From positions 1-64,000 of the forward strand of contig CABVDH010000008.1 in NCBI GenBank assembly GCA_902497065.1: 64,000 nt of DNA, written 5' to 3'. The stretch is from an uncultured Collinsella sp. GTDB taxonomy: Bacteria; Actinomycetota; Coriobacteriia; Coriobacteriales; Coriobacteriaceae. Position numbers and translations under genes: made by a program. Of the stretch, positions 8,335 through 17,296 are shown piece after piece. Position 1 is the stretch's first letter. Every line of letters begins with the position of its first letter. The notes beneath the pieces were generated by a model. It was not told where the DNA came from, searched no databases, and saw nothing but the letters and a program-made list of their open reading frames with translations.

Positions 8335-9933
8335 TTATTCCCACTCGATGGTCGCGGGCGGCTTGGACGTGATGTCGTAGCACACGCGGTTGGCGCCGGG
8401 GACCTCGGCAACGATGCGGCCGGAGATGCGAGCCAGCACGTCGTAGGGCAGCTTGGCCCAGTCGGCGGTCATGGCATCGCTGGACTCGACGGCACGCAGG
8501 ATGATCGGGCGCTGATAAGTGCGCTCGTCGCCCATAACGCCCACGGACTTAATATCGGGCAGGACCGCGAAATACTGCCAGCAGCTGTGCTCGGAGTTGC
8601 GCTCGCCGGTCTGCTCAAACAGACGCTGGTTGTAGGCGTCGAGCTCCTCGCGCACGATAGCGTCGGCGTTCTTGAGGATCTCGAGCTTCTCCTTGTCGAC
8701 CGCGCCGATGATGCGGATGGCAAGGCCCGGGCCCGGGAAAGGCTGGCGGAACACGATGTGACCCGGCAGGCCCAGCGCCAGACCAAGCGCACGGACCTCG
8801 TCCTTAAAGAAGTGGTCGAGCGGCTCAATGAGGTCGAAGTGCACGCCCTCGGGGAACGGGATCAGGTTGTGATGGCTCTTGATAGTGGCCGTCTTGCCGC
8901 CCGTCTTGCGAGCGCCGGACTCGATGATGTCGGGGTAGATGGTGCCCTGAGCCAGGTACTTGACCGGCTTGCCATCGGTCTCGAGCTGCTGCGCCACGGC
9001 GAAGAACTCTTTCCAGAACTGCGTACCGATGATGCGGCGCTTCTCCTCGGGCTCGGTCACGCCGGCCAGAAGCTCGGCATAACGGTCCTCGGCGTGAACA
9101 TGGATAAAGTCGACGTCAAACTGCTTGGTGAAGACCTCCTCCACCTGCTCGGGCTCGCCCTTGCGCAGCAGGCCGTGGTTGATGAACACACAGGTCATCT
9201 GCTTGCCTACGGCGCGGGCGCCCAGCGCAGCCACGACGGAGGAGTCGACGCCGCCGGACAGGGCCAGAATCACGCGGTCGTTGCCGACCTTCTCGCGGAA
9301 CTCGGCCGTCATGGTATCGACCAGGTTGTCCATGCTCCAGTTGGGCTCCAGGCCGCAGATCTCAAACAGGAAGTTGCTCAGCAGCTGCTGACCGTATTCG
9401 GAGTGCTTGACCTCGGGGTGGAACTGCGTGGTGAAAATCTTGCGCTCGACGCACTCCATGGCGGCAACCGGGCACACGTCGGTGCTGGCGGTAACGGTAA
9501 AGCCCTCGGGCACCTCGGAAACGGCGTCGCGATGGCTCATCCACACGGTCTGCTCCATGGGTGTGGAGTTAAAGAGCTTGGCGCCGGCCGTGCGCGTGAT
9601 GGTGGCGCGGCCGTACTCGCCCACCTCGGAGTGGCCGACCTTGCCGCCGAGCGTCACGGCCGTGATCTGATGGCCGTAGCAAAAGCCCAGGACGGGAAGG
9701 CCCAGGTCAAAGATGGCAGGATCGATGGACGGAGCGTCCTCGGCGTACACGGAGGCCGGGCCGCCGGAAAGGATGAGCGCAGAGGCGTTCATCTCGCGAA
9801 TCTCATCGGCCGAGATATCGCAGGGGACAATCTCGGAATACACGTTGAGGTCGCGGACGCGACGGGCAATGAGCTGACCGTACTGCGCACCAAAGTCGAG
9901 TACGAGGACCTTTGCGGAAGCCTTTTGATCCAT
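8335..9933 (-). CDS. guaA: GMP synthase (glutamine-hydrolysing)
   Basis: 532 aa from the ATG at 9933, which has a GAGGGGG site; an upstream in-frame ATG would add an unlikely tail. It makes GMP from XMP, ATP and glutamine. The class I amidotransferase domain (about 8-200) has nucleophile Cys85 in GFCYGHQ and the later FHPEV histidine/glutamate pair. The ATP-pyrophosphatase domain has the SGGVDSS P-loop. The C-terminal dimerisation domain ends in the conserved CYDITSKPPATIEWE. Length is normal. It is single, followed by its own terminator and divergent from the asparaginase gene. Confidence 0.97.
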   Translation of the reverse strand: MDQKASAKVLVLDFGAQYGQLIARRVRDLNVYSEIVPCDISADEIREMNASALILSGGPASVYAEDAPSIDPAIFDLGLPVLGFCYGHQITAVTLGGKVGHSEVGEYGRATITRTAGAKLFNSTPMEQTVWMSHRDAVSEVPEGFTVTASTDVCPVAAMECVERKIFTTQFHPEVKHSEYGQQLLSNFLFEICGLEPNWSMDNLVDTMTAEFREKVGNDRVILALSGGVDSSVVAALGARAVGKQMTCVFINHGLLRKGEPEQVEEVFTKQFDVDFIHVHAEDRYAELLAGVTEPEEKRRIIGTQFWKEFFAVAQQLETDGKPVKYLAQGTIYPDIIESGARKTGGKTATIKSHHNLIPFPEGVHFDLIEPLDHFFKDEVRALGLALGLPGHIVFRQPFPGPGLAIRIIGAVDKEKLEILKNADAIVREELDAYNQRLFEQTGERNSEHSCWQYFAVLPDIKSVGVMGDERTYQRPIILRAVESSDAMTADWAKLPYDVLARISGRIVAEVPGANRVCYDITSKPPATIEWE

Positions 9934-10201
9934 GGTTTCCCCCTCTTGTTGGCGGGGAGCCGGTGCCCACCCGCGTGAATGAACGAAAATAACCTCCATA
10001 GTGTACACGTTATATGGGGTTTCTCGCCCCTCGCAGCCATCAGCGCACGGCAAACGCACGACCTGGGCCCCTATTTGACGGCAATTGAAGTGTTACCAGA
10101 CGTTGCAGATGATGTAATACGTTTGAACATTGAACACCCTGTGCCACAATACTGCCGAACGACTCCGCCTCTGTGGCGGCAAATACGATAGGAATACCAG
10201 C

Positions 10202-11215
10202 ATGAAGCGCATCCTTCTCATCGCCACGGGCGGCACCATCGCATCGACCGAGGACGGCAACGGCCTCTCCCCCGCCCTGACCGGTGAGGAACTCGCCCAG
10301 AGCGTCCCCGAGATCTCGGGCCTCTGCGAGCTCGACGTCGTGCAGCCCATGAACATCGACAGCACCAATATGCGCCCGAGCGACTGGATGCGCATCCGCG
10401 ATGTCATCGTCGAAGGCTATGCCGATCACGACGGCTTTGTGGTCCTGCACGGCACCGACACCATGAGCTACACCGCGGCGGCGCTTTCCTATCTGATTCA
10501 GGACAGCCCCAAGCCCATCGTGCTCACCGGCTCGCAAAAGCCCATGGGCAACCCCTTTACCGATGCCAAGCTCAACCTGTACCAGAGTCTGCTCTATGCA
10601 CTCGACGAGCATTCGCACGATGTTTCGATCGTGTTTGGCGGCGTAGCCATTGCTGGCACGCGCGCCCGCAAACAGCGCACTATGAGCTTTAACGCGTTCA
10701 TTAGCGTCAACTATCCGCCCATCGCCTATATCCGCAACGACCGCATCGTGCGCAACGGGCTTCACGGCACTCACCAGAATGAGAGCCCGGTGCGTTTCTA
10801 CGACAGTATCGACCCGCGCGTATTTGTCCTTAAGCTGACGCCCGGCGTGAACCCGGGTATCCTGGACGCCCTAGCCGATAGCTACGATGCTGTAATTCTT
10901 GAGACCTTTGGCATTGGCGGTATTCCCGAGTTTGGCGAGTCCGGCGAGTCATTCCAGGAGACGATTTTCCGCTGGGTCGATTCGGGCCGTACTGTCGTTA
11001 TGACCACGCAGGTCCCCGAGGAGGGCCTTGACCTGGGTGTTTATGAGGTCGGCCGAGCTTACGCCGATCATCCGGGTATTTTGCGCGGCGACGACATGAC
11101 CACCGAGACGCTCGTGGCCAAAACCATGTGGGCGCTCGGTCAGTCACGTGATGCGGCAGAGATTCAGCGCCTGTTCTACAGCCAAGTCAACCACGACCGC
11201 ATCCCGATGGCGTAA
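10202..11215 (+). CDS. L-asparaginase (AnsA-like)
   Basis: 337 aa from ATG 10202; the upstream in-frame ATG at 10130 would add 24 non-homologous residues. It hydrolyses asparagine to aspartate and ammonia. Both catalytic threonine motifs are present: ATGGTIAST (Thr12) and HGTDTM (83-88). There is no signal peptide, so it is the cytoplasmic type. It is divergent from guaA and has no same-strand partner. Confidence 0.93.
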   Translation: MKRILLIATGGTIASTEDGNGLSPALTGEELAQSVPEISGLCELDVVQPMNIDSTNMRPSDWMRIRDVIVEGYADHDGFVVLHGTDTMSYTAAALSYLIQDSPKPIVLTGSQKPMGNPFTDAKLNLYQSLLYALDEHSHDVSIVFGGVAIAGTRARKQRTMSFNAFISVNYPPIAYIRNDRIVRNGLHGTHQNESPVRFYDSIDPRVFVLKLTPGVNPGILDALADSYDAVILETFGIGGIPEFGESGESFQETIFRWVDSGRTVVMTTQVPEEGLDLGVYEVGRAYADHPGILRGDDMTTETLVAKTMWALGQSRDAAEIQRLFYSQVNHDRIPMA

Positions 11216-11536
11216 TCCCTAAGGCAGTTCCACTTATCGCAGCCTCAAACGACAGGTGGTCCCCCTCGGGCCGTGCAAAAATCGGAGTATTCTGCAATTT
11301 CTCCGCCGGAGACATAGAATCGGCCGATTGTTAGACGAACTTTTAGGGCGAAGAGGCCGTCTAGTAAATATTTATTCCACATTTGCATTAAGCGTGTGGA
11401 TTAACTACTGTCAAAAAGGCAAAGCCAGCCGCTCGAGCTACCATCTACGGCCGAACTGGTGCTGAATACTCGCGATTTTGCACATCGCAACCAGGGGGAC
11501 CCGCCCAAAGAGCGTCAAATACAGCGGGGGAACGCC
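11216..11536. other. Intergenic stretch without a supported gene
   Basis: 321 bases between the asparaginase and the XRE regulator. Base composition is lower in GC than the flanks. A 69-codon open stretch (11256-11465) has no ribosome site or recognisable content. I see no clear terminator, RNA or repeat. Confidence 0.4.
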
Positions 11537-11755
11537 CTATTCGATACCCTCGAGAAGTTCTGACACCGTCATGCCGAGTGCGGGTGCGATCTTAAATAGA
11601 ACCTTGAGCGTGAAATTTGCCGTCCCATCTTCGATTCGGTCGAGGTAGGGTCGGCTAATTCCTGTCGCCACACAAAAATCAACCTTGGAGATACCAAGGT
11701 CCCTGCGTGTCTCTTCGACCCGCCTGCCAAGAATCTGTTTCGCACGTTCGTCCAT
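11537..11755 (-). CDS. Small XRE-family DNA-binding protein
   Basis: 72 aa, a single Cro/CI-type helix-turn-helix. The recognition region is VDFCVATGISRPYLDRIEDG, followed by LFKIAPALGMTVSELL. It is probably a repressor that regulates itself and the divergent gene at 11832 through the 24-bp palindrome at 11785-11808. No partner toxin is recognisable. Confidence 0.85.
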   Translation of the reverse strand: MDERAKQILGRRVEETRRDLGISKVDFCVATGISRPYLDRIEDGTANFTLKVLFKIAPALGMTVSELLEGIE

Positions 11756-11784
11756 GCAGCCGAGTTTGAAATGGAGCCGAACAT

Positions 11785-11808
11785 AAACGTAAACTATAGT
11801 TTACGTTT
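11785..11808. promoter_or_regulatory. Perfect 24-bp palindromic operator
   Basis: Half-sites AAACGTAAACTA and TAGTTTACGTTT meet with no spacer. It lies 30 bases upstream of the XRE start and 24 bases upstream of the divergent gene. It is the obvious binding site for the XRE protein. Its TATAGT core could also serve as a -10 element. Confidence 0.8.
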
Positions 11809-11831
11809 TGCCGAATACACAGGAGTTTTCT

Positions 11832-12221
11832 ATGTCGGGTTCTTCGGTCCGCATGTACCGAGCCACGCTTCGCACAAACAGCGCACCGCCCAAGCTCGTC
11901 GTCGTTGAAGCAGAATGCCTTTCGCCCGATGAGCGCACAGCATTTGCATTGCTATCAAGTCGCGTCGCCACCGTTCTGCTCCCTTGCCCGACGCAAGGTG
12001 AACTTGCTGTTCAATGCCAAACGCACAGCTGCCCACTCGATCAGGCTGCCGTAATCGCAACCAGCCAACGCGGCCTGCCGCTCCTTTTAGAAGCCGGCAT
12101 CGCACTCGCCCTTCGTGGCGCCGGATACGAAAACGAGACCGCCGCCGATATGGTCTTTAAACCACGATCGAGCGGCGGCCTCGCAGCAGCCATTGAATAT
12201 ATGTGCAGGCTCGTTGCCTAA
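11832..12221 (+). CDS. Hypothetical protein divergent from XRE regulator
   Basis: 129 aa from ATG 11832 (a later Met in the open frame, 24 bases from the operator). I do not recognise the family. It is alanine-rich with several cysteines (LLPCPTQG, CQTHSC) and a predicted helical C-terminus. No signal peptide or membrane segment is clear. The shared operator makes it the likely target of the XRE protein. Confidence 0.6.
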   Translation: MSGSSVRMYRATLRTNSAPPKLVVVEAECLSPDERTAFALLSSRVATVLLPCPTQGELAVQCQTHSCPLDQAAVIATSQRGLPLLLEAGIALALRGAGYENETAADMVFKPRSSGGLAAAIEYMCRLVA

Positions 12222-12230
12222 AAGGACAAG

Positions 12231-12614
12231 CTAGAAACCAAGGCCAAAGCCCGTTCCGGTAATCGCCGAGTACATAAAGTAGACGTTGACCACGTTGAGG
12301 AACACGCCCGTGATGCAGCCGTTGCGCAGGTAGCGCTCGCACACGATGCGCGCCATGGCGGCGGAGTCGTCATTGTTTTTAGCCTGGCGTCCTGCCGTAA
12401 AGTACGTCGCCACGCTCAGCAGCAGGTTGAGCACCGGCAGTGCCAGCAACTCATAGCTCTTGCCCCAGCGCGTCGCCTCGCCGGCGGCATTAAACTTCGT
12501 TGCCACCTCGGGGCCAATGTTGGGGATAACACACGCCGCTACCACCAGCGGAAGCACTGCAAGCACCAGCAGCGCGATGCCCATGTAGCCGGCTTTTTTG
12601 CCATATTTAAACAT
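12231..12614 (-). CDS. DUF1648/SdpI-like small membrane protein
   Basis: 127 aa with three hydrophobic segments: about 10-32, 53-73 and 98-120. The segment GPEVATKFNAAGEATRWG matches the DUF1648 signature (periplasmic loop with FNxxGEPDRWG) found in SdpI-type immunity proteins and related membrane proteins. It starts 11 bases downstream of the ychF stop on the same strand, so it may be co-transcribed. The function is unknown. Confidence 0.65.
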   Translation of the reverse strand: MFKYGKKAGYMGIALLVLAVLPLVVAACVIPNIGPEVATKFNAAGEATRWGKSYELLALPVLNLLLSVATYFTAGRQAKNNDDSAAMARIVCERYLRNGCITGVFLNVVNVYFMYSAITGTGFGLGF

Positions 12615-12625
12615 GCGCGTCGTCC

Positions 12626-13702
12626 TTACACGTTAAAGCGGAAGTGCACGACGTCGCCATCGGCCATGACATAGTCCTTGCCCTCAATACGCAGCTTGCC
12701 GGCGGCCTTGGCGCCCTGCTCGCCGCCGAGCTCGATGTAGTCGTCATAGCCAATGACCTCGGCCTTAATAAAGCCGCGCTCAAAGTCGGTGTGGATGACA
12801 CCGGCGGCCTGCGGGGCGGTCGCGCCCTGACGAACCGTCCAGGCCTTGACCTCCATCTCGCCGGCCGTAAAGAACGACTGCAGGCCGAGCAGCTTGTAGG
12901 CAGCCTGAGCGAGCACGTCCAGGCCAGGCTGTTCCAGGCCCAGGCTCTCCAGGTAGTCGGCAGCGTCCTCGGGATCGAGCTCGGAAAGCTCGGCCTCGAT
13001 CTTGGCGCAGATGGGCAACGGCTTGACGCCATCGATGGGCGCCAGATCGTCGTTGAGCATATCCTCGTCCACGTTTGCCACATACAGGATGGGCTTCATT
13101 GTGAGCAGGAACAGACCCTTGGCGGCAGCACGCTCCTCGTCGGTCATCTCCATGGATGCGGCGCGCTTGCCCTCGTTGAGCCAGACAAGCAGGCGCTTAG
13201 CGACCTCGAACTTGGGCATGAACTCCTTGTCGCGCTTGGCCTCCTTCTCGAGCTTGGGCAGCTGCTTCTCGAGCGTGCCCATGTCGGCCAGGATGAGCTC
13301 AGTCATGATGGTGTCGGCATCGCCGGCGGGGTCGACGAACTCACCCGTGCGGCCCACCTCGCGCATAACGTTGGGGTCCTTAAAGTAGCGCACGACCTCG
13401 CAGATGGCGTCGGTCTCGCGAATGTTGGCCAGGAACTGGTTGCCCAGGCCCTCGCCCTCGTTGGCGCCCTTCACCAGGCCTGCGATGTCGACGAACTCGA
13501 CCGTCGCCGGCACAATGCGGCCCGGGTTGACAATGTCGGCGAGCTTTTGCAGGCGGCTATCGGGCACGTCAACGATACCCACGTTGGGGTCGATCGTGGC
13601 AAACGGGTAGTTAGCGGCAAGGCCGGTCTTTTTGGTAAGCGCGGTGAACAGCGTCGACTTGCCCACGTTGGGCAGGCCCACGATACCGATGGAAAGGGAC
13701 AC
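12626..13702 (-). CDS. ychF: Ribosome-binding ATPase YchF
   Basis: 358 aa from a GTG at 13702. The GTG is preferred because AAGGAG lies just upstream and the protein then begins at the family-typical SLSIGIVGLPNVGKS. An Obg-family P-loop protein that prefers ATP and binds ribosomes. G1 is GLPNVGKST, then the NYPFATIDPN switch and DIAGLVKGA. The C-terminal TGS-like domain ends in GDVVHFRFNV, as in the family. Confidence 0.95.
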   Translation of the reverse strand: MSLSIGIVGLPNVGKSTLFTALTKKTGLAANYPFATIDPNVGIVDVPDSRLQKLADIVNPGRIVPATVEFVDIAGLVKGANEGEGLGNQFLANIRETDAICEVVRYFKDPNVMREVGRTGEFVDPAGDADTIMTELILADMGTLEKQLPKLEKEAKRDKEFMPKFEVAKRLLVWLNEGKRAASMEMTDEERAAAKGLFLLTMKPILYVANVDEDMLNDDLAPIDGVKPLPICAKIEAELSELDPEDAADYLESLGLEQPGLDVLAQAAYKLLGLQSFFTAGEMEVKAWTVRQGATAPQAAGVIHTDFERGFIKAEVIGYDDYIELGGEQGAKAAGKLRIEGKDYVMADGDVVHFRFNV

Positions 13703-13829
13703 GACAGCTCCTTTTGGTACAGGTACTTCAAACTGCATAAGTATAGCGCCGCCGCAGCATCCGGGCGAATCCGGACACCGCGACGGCGCAAATGAAGCAG
13801 AGATGCGTGAGAGTTCGAGACAGCAGTCC

Positions 13830-15173
13830 TTACTTAAGCTCGGGCCAGAAATCCTTGTTGGCCTCGATGAGCTCGTCCAGAATCTGCTTGGCAACGCTCG
13901 CCGAAGGAATGGTCTTGGAGAGCGTGAGTGCCTGCCAGAGCTTCTGGTAGCTGCCCTCGACCCAAGCCTGGACAACGAGCTTCTCGACGGAAACCTGCTG
14001 CTCCATCAGGCCCTTCTGGAACTGCGGAATCGGGCCCTGGCAAATCTTCTCAAAGCCGTTGGAACCGACGATGCAAGGCACCTCGACCATGGCCGTCGGG
14101 TCGAAGTTGGGCACAGCGCCATCGTTGGGGACGATCAGCAGGAAGCGCTCGAGCGTGTTCTCGGCCAGTGCGCAGGCAAGGTCGACGATGTAGTTGGCAT
14201 GTACATCCGGCTCAAAGCCGCCGTCCTTGGCAGTACCCTTGGCGATGATGTCGCGGCAAGCGCCAAAGACCTTCTTCTCGCGGCCGTCCATAACCTCATT
14301 GGCGCGAGTGTAGTTGGGGTCAGACGTCTCGACGACATAGTCCGGGTACAGGTAATACTTGAGGTAGGTATTGGGAATCGTCTCGGGATCGACAGCATAG
14401 ACATCCTTGGCCTTGCCGAAGGTGTGAATCCAGCTCTCCTCGACATGCTGCTCCTTACCGGCCTCGTGCTCGATGCCGTCCAGGTAGCCGTTCTTAGCCA
14501 TGTGCTCCTTAATCTGCGGCATGAGGTCGTTGCCGTCCTTGTCGTAGATTTTGCTCCACCAACCAAAGTGGTTGAGGCCGTAGTAGCTATACTGCAGCTC
14601 GCGACGATCCTTGATGCCGCACATACGGCTCATCTTATCCATAAGGTCGATAGGCATGTCGCAGATGTTGATGATGCGGCTGTTGGGGCGCAGCACGCGG
14701 CAGGCCTCGGCGACGATGGCCGCGGGGTTGGAGTAGTTGAGCATCCAGGCGTTGGGGCTGTACTTCTCCATGTAGTCGAGGATCTCGATGACACCACCGA
14801 TGGAGCGCATGCCGTAGGCGATACCGCCGGCACCGCAGGTCTCTTGGCCAACGCAGCCGTACTTGAGAGGAATCTTCTCGTCGAGCTCACGCATGGCGTA
14901 CAGGCCGACGCGGATGTGAGCAAGCACGAAGTCGGTCCCGGTGAATGCGGTCTCGGGGTCGGTGGTGTAGCTAAACTCAACCTCGGGGGCGTTCTCGTGG
15001 AAATAGATCTCGCAGGCCTTTGCCACGATCTCCTGGCGCTCGGCGTTGTTGTCGTAGAAGGTCACCTTGTTGACCGGGAAGCGGTCACGCTCCTCAAGCA
15101 GCATCAGAGCGATGCCCGGGGTGAAGGTAGAGCCACCGCCGGCAATGGTCACGGCATAGTTTTTCTTGGACAT
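13830..15173 (-). CDS. 6-phospho-alpha-glucosidase, glycoside hydrolase family 4 (GlvA/MalH-like)
   Basis: 447 aa. It is NAD- and metal-dependent and cleaves phosphorylated alpha-glucosides such as maltose 6'-phosphate after PTS import. The N-terminal Rossmann loop is TIAGGGSTFTPG. The GH4 metal-site signature is present: Cys171-Asp172 in NICDMP and His202 in LNHFGWW, with VGQETCGAGG around 108-117. It is strikingly close to Bacillus GlvA along its full length (end: VEANKDFWPEL). It is downstream of the EIICB gene in one leftward unit. Confidence 0.92.
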   Translation of the reverse strand: MSKKNYAVTIAGGGSTFTPGIALMLLEERDRFPVNKVTFYDNNAERQEIVAKACEIYFHENAPEVEFSYTTDPETAFTGTDFVLAHIRVGLYAMRELDEKIPLKYGCVGQETCGAGGIAYGMRSIGGVIEILDYMEKYSPNAWMLNYSNPAAIVAEACRVLRPNSRIINICDMPIDLMDKMSRMCGIKDRRELQYSYYGLNHFGWWSKIYDKDGNDLMPQIKEHMAKNGYLDGIEHEAGKEQHVEESWIHTFGKAKDVYAVDPETIPNTYLKYYLYPDYVVETSDPNYTRANEVMDGREKKVFGACRDIIAKGTAKDGGFEPDVHANYIVDLACALAENTLERFLLIVPNDGAVPNFDPTAMVEVPCIVGSNGFEKICQGPIPQFQKGLMEQQVSVEKLVVQAWVEGSYQKLWQALTLSKTIPSASVAKQILDELIEANKDFWPELK

Positions 15174-15270
15174 GATGTCCTCCTCATTCTGGCCGCTTGC
15201 TCAATCCATCCCCGTACGCGGCCTGCACGGTTTGGAATTGTTACCTAGAAGTGGAGTTTTTTATCTCCAG

Positions 15271-15310
15271 AATCGGCCTTGCGGTGCATACCGGCTCTGC
15301 AAGGCCGATT
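15271..15310 (-). promoter_or_regulatory. Stem-loop between EIICB and GH4 genes
   Basis: Perfect 12-bp stem (15271-15282 with 15299-15310) and a 16-base loop, in the 155-base gap between the transporter and glucosidase genes. A smaller hairpin around TTTTTT (15252-15267) lies next to it. No clean U-tract follows on the minus strand, so it may be a leaky terminator or an mRNA-stabilising processing element. Confidence 0.5.
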
Positions 15311-15328
15311 GTTTCGATGGACGATGGT

Positions 15329-16939
15329 TTACAGAAGACTCTCGAACTTCAGAAGACTCTCGAACTTCTCGCGAACCTGCGGGACGCTAAGGCCGACGAT
15401 GACCTGGATTGACTGACCTTGGACCACCAAGCCATGCGTACCGATCGCCTTGAAGGAAGCCTCGGGTGCAACGACGCTCTTGTCCTTGACGTTAACGCGC
15501 AGACGGGTAGCGCAGTTAGTCACATCGATGATGTTATCCGTGCCACCGAGCAGATCGAGGATGTTCTCGGCAAGCACCAAGCGCTCATCATCTTTACTCT
15601 GGGCGACCGATTTGCCAGCAGCAGCACCGCTCTGCTTTTGCTTGTAGTCGGCCTTGGACTTGAGCTCGACCTCAACATCGTCATCCTCGCGACCGGGGGT
15701 CTTAAAGTCGAACTTGACGATCAGGAAACGGAAGACCACAACCCAAAGAGCGGTAAAGCACAGACCGACAAGGATGGAGATGGCGTACTGCAGACCGTGT
15801 GCGGCCCAAAGGGGCAGCCAGTCCCACGAGAGCATCGAGATGATGCCGCCGTCGAAGATACCCACGACGCCAAGGAGGTTTTGAGCCATGCAGCCAAGCG
15901 CTCCGAGCACGCAGTGGACGACGAACAGGCCGGGCGCGATGAACAGGAAGGTGAAGTCAAGCGGCTCGGTGATACCGCAAAGCATAGCGGTAAGGGTGAC
16001 CGGGATCAGCAGAGCCTTGACGCGCTGCTTGCGCTCGGGTTTGGCGGTCATATAAAACGCAATGGCGACGCCAAGCGAGCCGAAGACCTTAGTCCAACCA
16101 GGGCAGGTATAGGCAGCCCAGGGTGCGGCATCCTTAAGAGCAATGCTCGGATCGGCAGCCAGTTGGGGCAGGATGTTGGCCCAAGCAGCAAAGATGCCGC
16201 CGTTGACCGCCGCGTTGTCGTAATAGAACGGCGTATAGATAAAGTGGTGCAGGCCTGTAGGGATCAGCACGCGCTCGAAGAAAGCAAAGACACCCACGCC
16301 AAACGTACCGGCGGAAAGGATGAATCCCTGGAAGGCGGAGATAGCAGCCTGAACATGCGGCCACACCAGGCAGGCGATAAGAGCGACCGGAACCATAACG
16401 AAGAAACCGATCATATAGATGAACACGGAGCCCGAGAACACGCCCAGCCACTCAGGAAGTTCGGTGTCGAAGAACTTGTTATGCAGCATCGTGGCGATAC
16501 CAGAGATAATGAGCGCGCCCATGATGCCCATATCAAGCGTTTTGATGCTTGCGATAGTGGCAAGACCAGTACCGCTGCCCGCCTCGACAGAGTAGTCGAC
16601 CCCAAAGACAGGGCCCCACTGCCCCAAGATTGTGCTAACAAAGTAGTTGAAGGTAAGGTAGATGGCCAAAGCCTCCATGCAGCAGCGAGCGTTCTGCTTG
16701 TTCGCGAGCGAGATTGGCAACGCTACGCAAAACAGCAACGGCATCTGGTTAAAGAGCGTCCAACCACCCTGGAGCAGCACATTCCAGCAATCAAACCAAA
16801 GATGGCCCGCAGTGGCCATCTCGCCAAAGATCGCCTCGGTGGTAAACAACGTACCCAGGCCGACGACGATTCCGGAAAATGCGAAAAGAATTGCAGGCGT
16901 GTACATTGCACCGCCGAAACGTTGTATCTTTTGCATCAT
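15329..16939 (-). CDS. PTS alpha-glucoside EIICB (GlvC/MalX-like)
   Basis: 536 aa from the ATG at 16939. Upstream in-frame ATGs are rejected because GAGGGGG precedes this one and MMQKIQRFG is the family N-terminus. The EIIC domain (about 1-420) has roughly ten membrane segments and the signature GITEPLDFTFLFIAP. The EIIB domain (about 450-530) has phospho-Cys in DVTNCATRLRVNV. There is no EIIA domain, so a separate EIIA-Glc must serve it. The last 12 residues are a duplicated KFESLL from an 18-bp tandem repeat (15333-15368). It works with the GH4 enzyme. Confidence 0.9.
   Translation of the reverse strand: MMQKIQRFGGAMYTPAILFAFSGIVVGLGTLFTTEAIFGEMATAGHLWFDCWNVLLQGGWTLFNQMPLLFCVALPISLANKQNARCCMEALAIYLTFNYFVSTILGQWGPVFGVDYSVEAGSGTGLATIASIKTLDMGIMGALIISGIATMLHNKFFDTELPEWLGVFSGSVFIYMIGFFVMVPVALIACLVWPHVQAAISAFQGFILSAGTFGVGVFAFFERVLIPTGLHHFIYTPFYYDNAAVNGGIFAAWANILPQLAADPSIALKDAAPWAAYTCPGWTKVFGSLGVAIAFYMTAKPERKQRVKALLIPVTLTAMLCGITEPLDFTFLFIAPGLFVVHCVLGALGCMAQNLLGVVGIFDGGIISMLSWDWLPLWAAHGLQYAISILVGLCFTALWVVVFRFLIVKFDFKTPGREDDDVEVELKSKADYKQKQSGAAAGKSVAQSKDDERLVLAENILDLLGGTDNIIDVTNCATRLRVNVKDKSVVAPEASFKAIGTHGLVVQGQSIQVIVGLSVPQVREKFESLLKFESLL
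15333..15368. repeat. 18-bp tandem duplication at the 3' end of EIICB
   Basis: AGAAGACTCTCGAACTTC occurs at 15333-15350 and again, identical, at 15351-15368. It is in frame and adds a second KFESLL just before the stop. A recent slippage or duplication event is the simplest explanation. Confidence 0.9.
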
Positions 16940-17084
16940 GACGGGGAATCCCCCTCTCTTCATTCGGAGCGACTGCGGTTTTGGCTTCACTCGAGACCGC
17001 AGACGCGCCGTTTGCGTGTACCTCGTGCAATAGGACGGGTGGGCCCGCTTCCCTGACTTCTTGCGCTTCTATTTTCATCATATC

Positions 17085-17100
17085 ACTTATCTAGACAAGT
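17085..17100. promoter_or_regulatory. TreR-like operator in front of EIICB
   Basis: ACTTATCTAGACAAGT, a palindrome with a single mismatch, about 145 bases upstream of the EIICB start. A plausible leftward -10 (TATGAT) overlaps its promoter-proximal flank. It shares the sequence with the sites at 17216-17252, which suggests one GntR regulator for both directions. Confidence 0.65.
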
Positions 17101-17215
17101 TAGCATAAATACAACGGTCGGTAAACGGTTGATTATTGGCCGTAAACGGTATATGTCCAGTATTTCGCCTGTTAAATCTGACATAGTTGATGGCTGCATT
17201 TCAATTTTCTTTTCT

Positions 17216-17260
17216 ACTTGTCTAGATGTGCTTGTCTATATCTATAGACATGCCTATACT
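17216..17260 (+). promoter_or_regulatory. Promoter with two overlapping operators for the dehydrogenase
   Basis: The -35 is TTGTCT (17232-17237), the spacer 17 bases, and the -10 TATACT (17255-17260). Operator-like ACTTGTCTAGATGTGC (17216-17231) abuts the -35. A second element, TGTCTATA followed two bases later by TATAGACA (17233-17250), covers the -35 and spacer. Binding there would block RNA polymerase. Confidence 0.7.
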
Positions 17261-17296
17261 TCATTACAACATTCACCGCCACGTTAAGGAGTCACC

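Noticed and set aside
8260..9978. 572-codon plus-strand frame opposite guaA
   Set aside because: Shadow of guaA, whose motifs are complete on the other strand.
11256..11465. 69-codon frame downstream of the asparaginase
   Set aside because: No ribosome site, no similarity, composition unlike neighbours.
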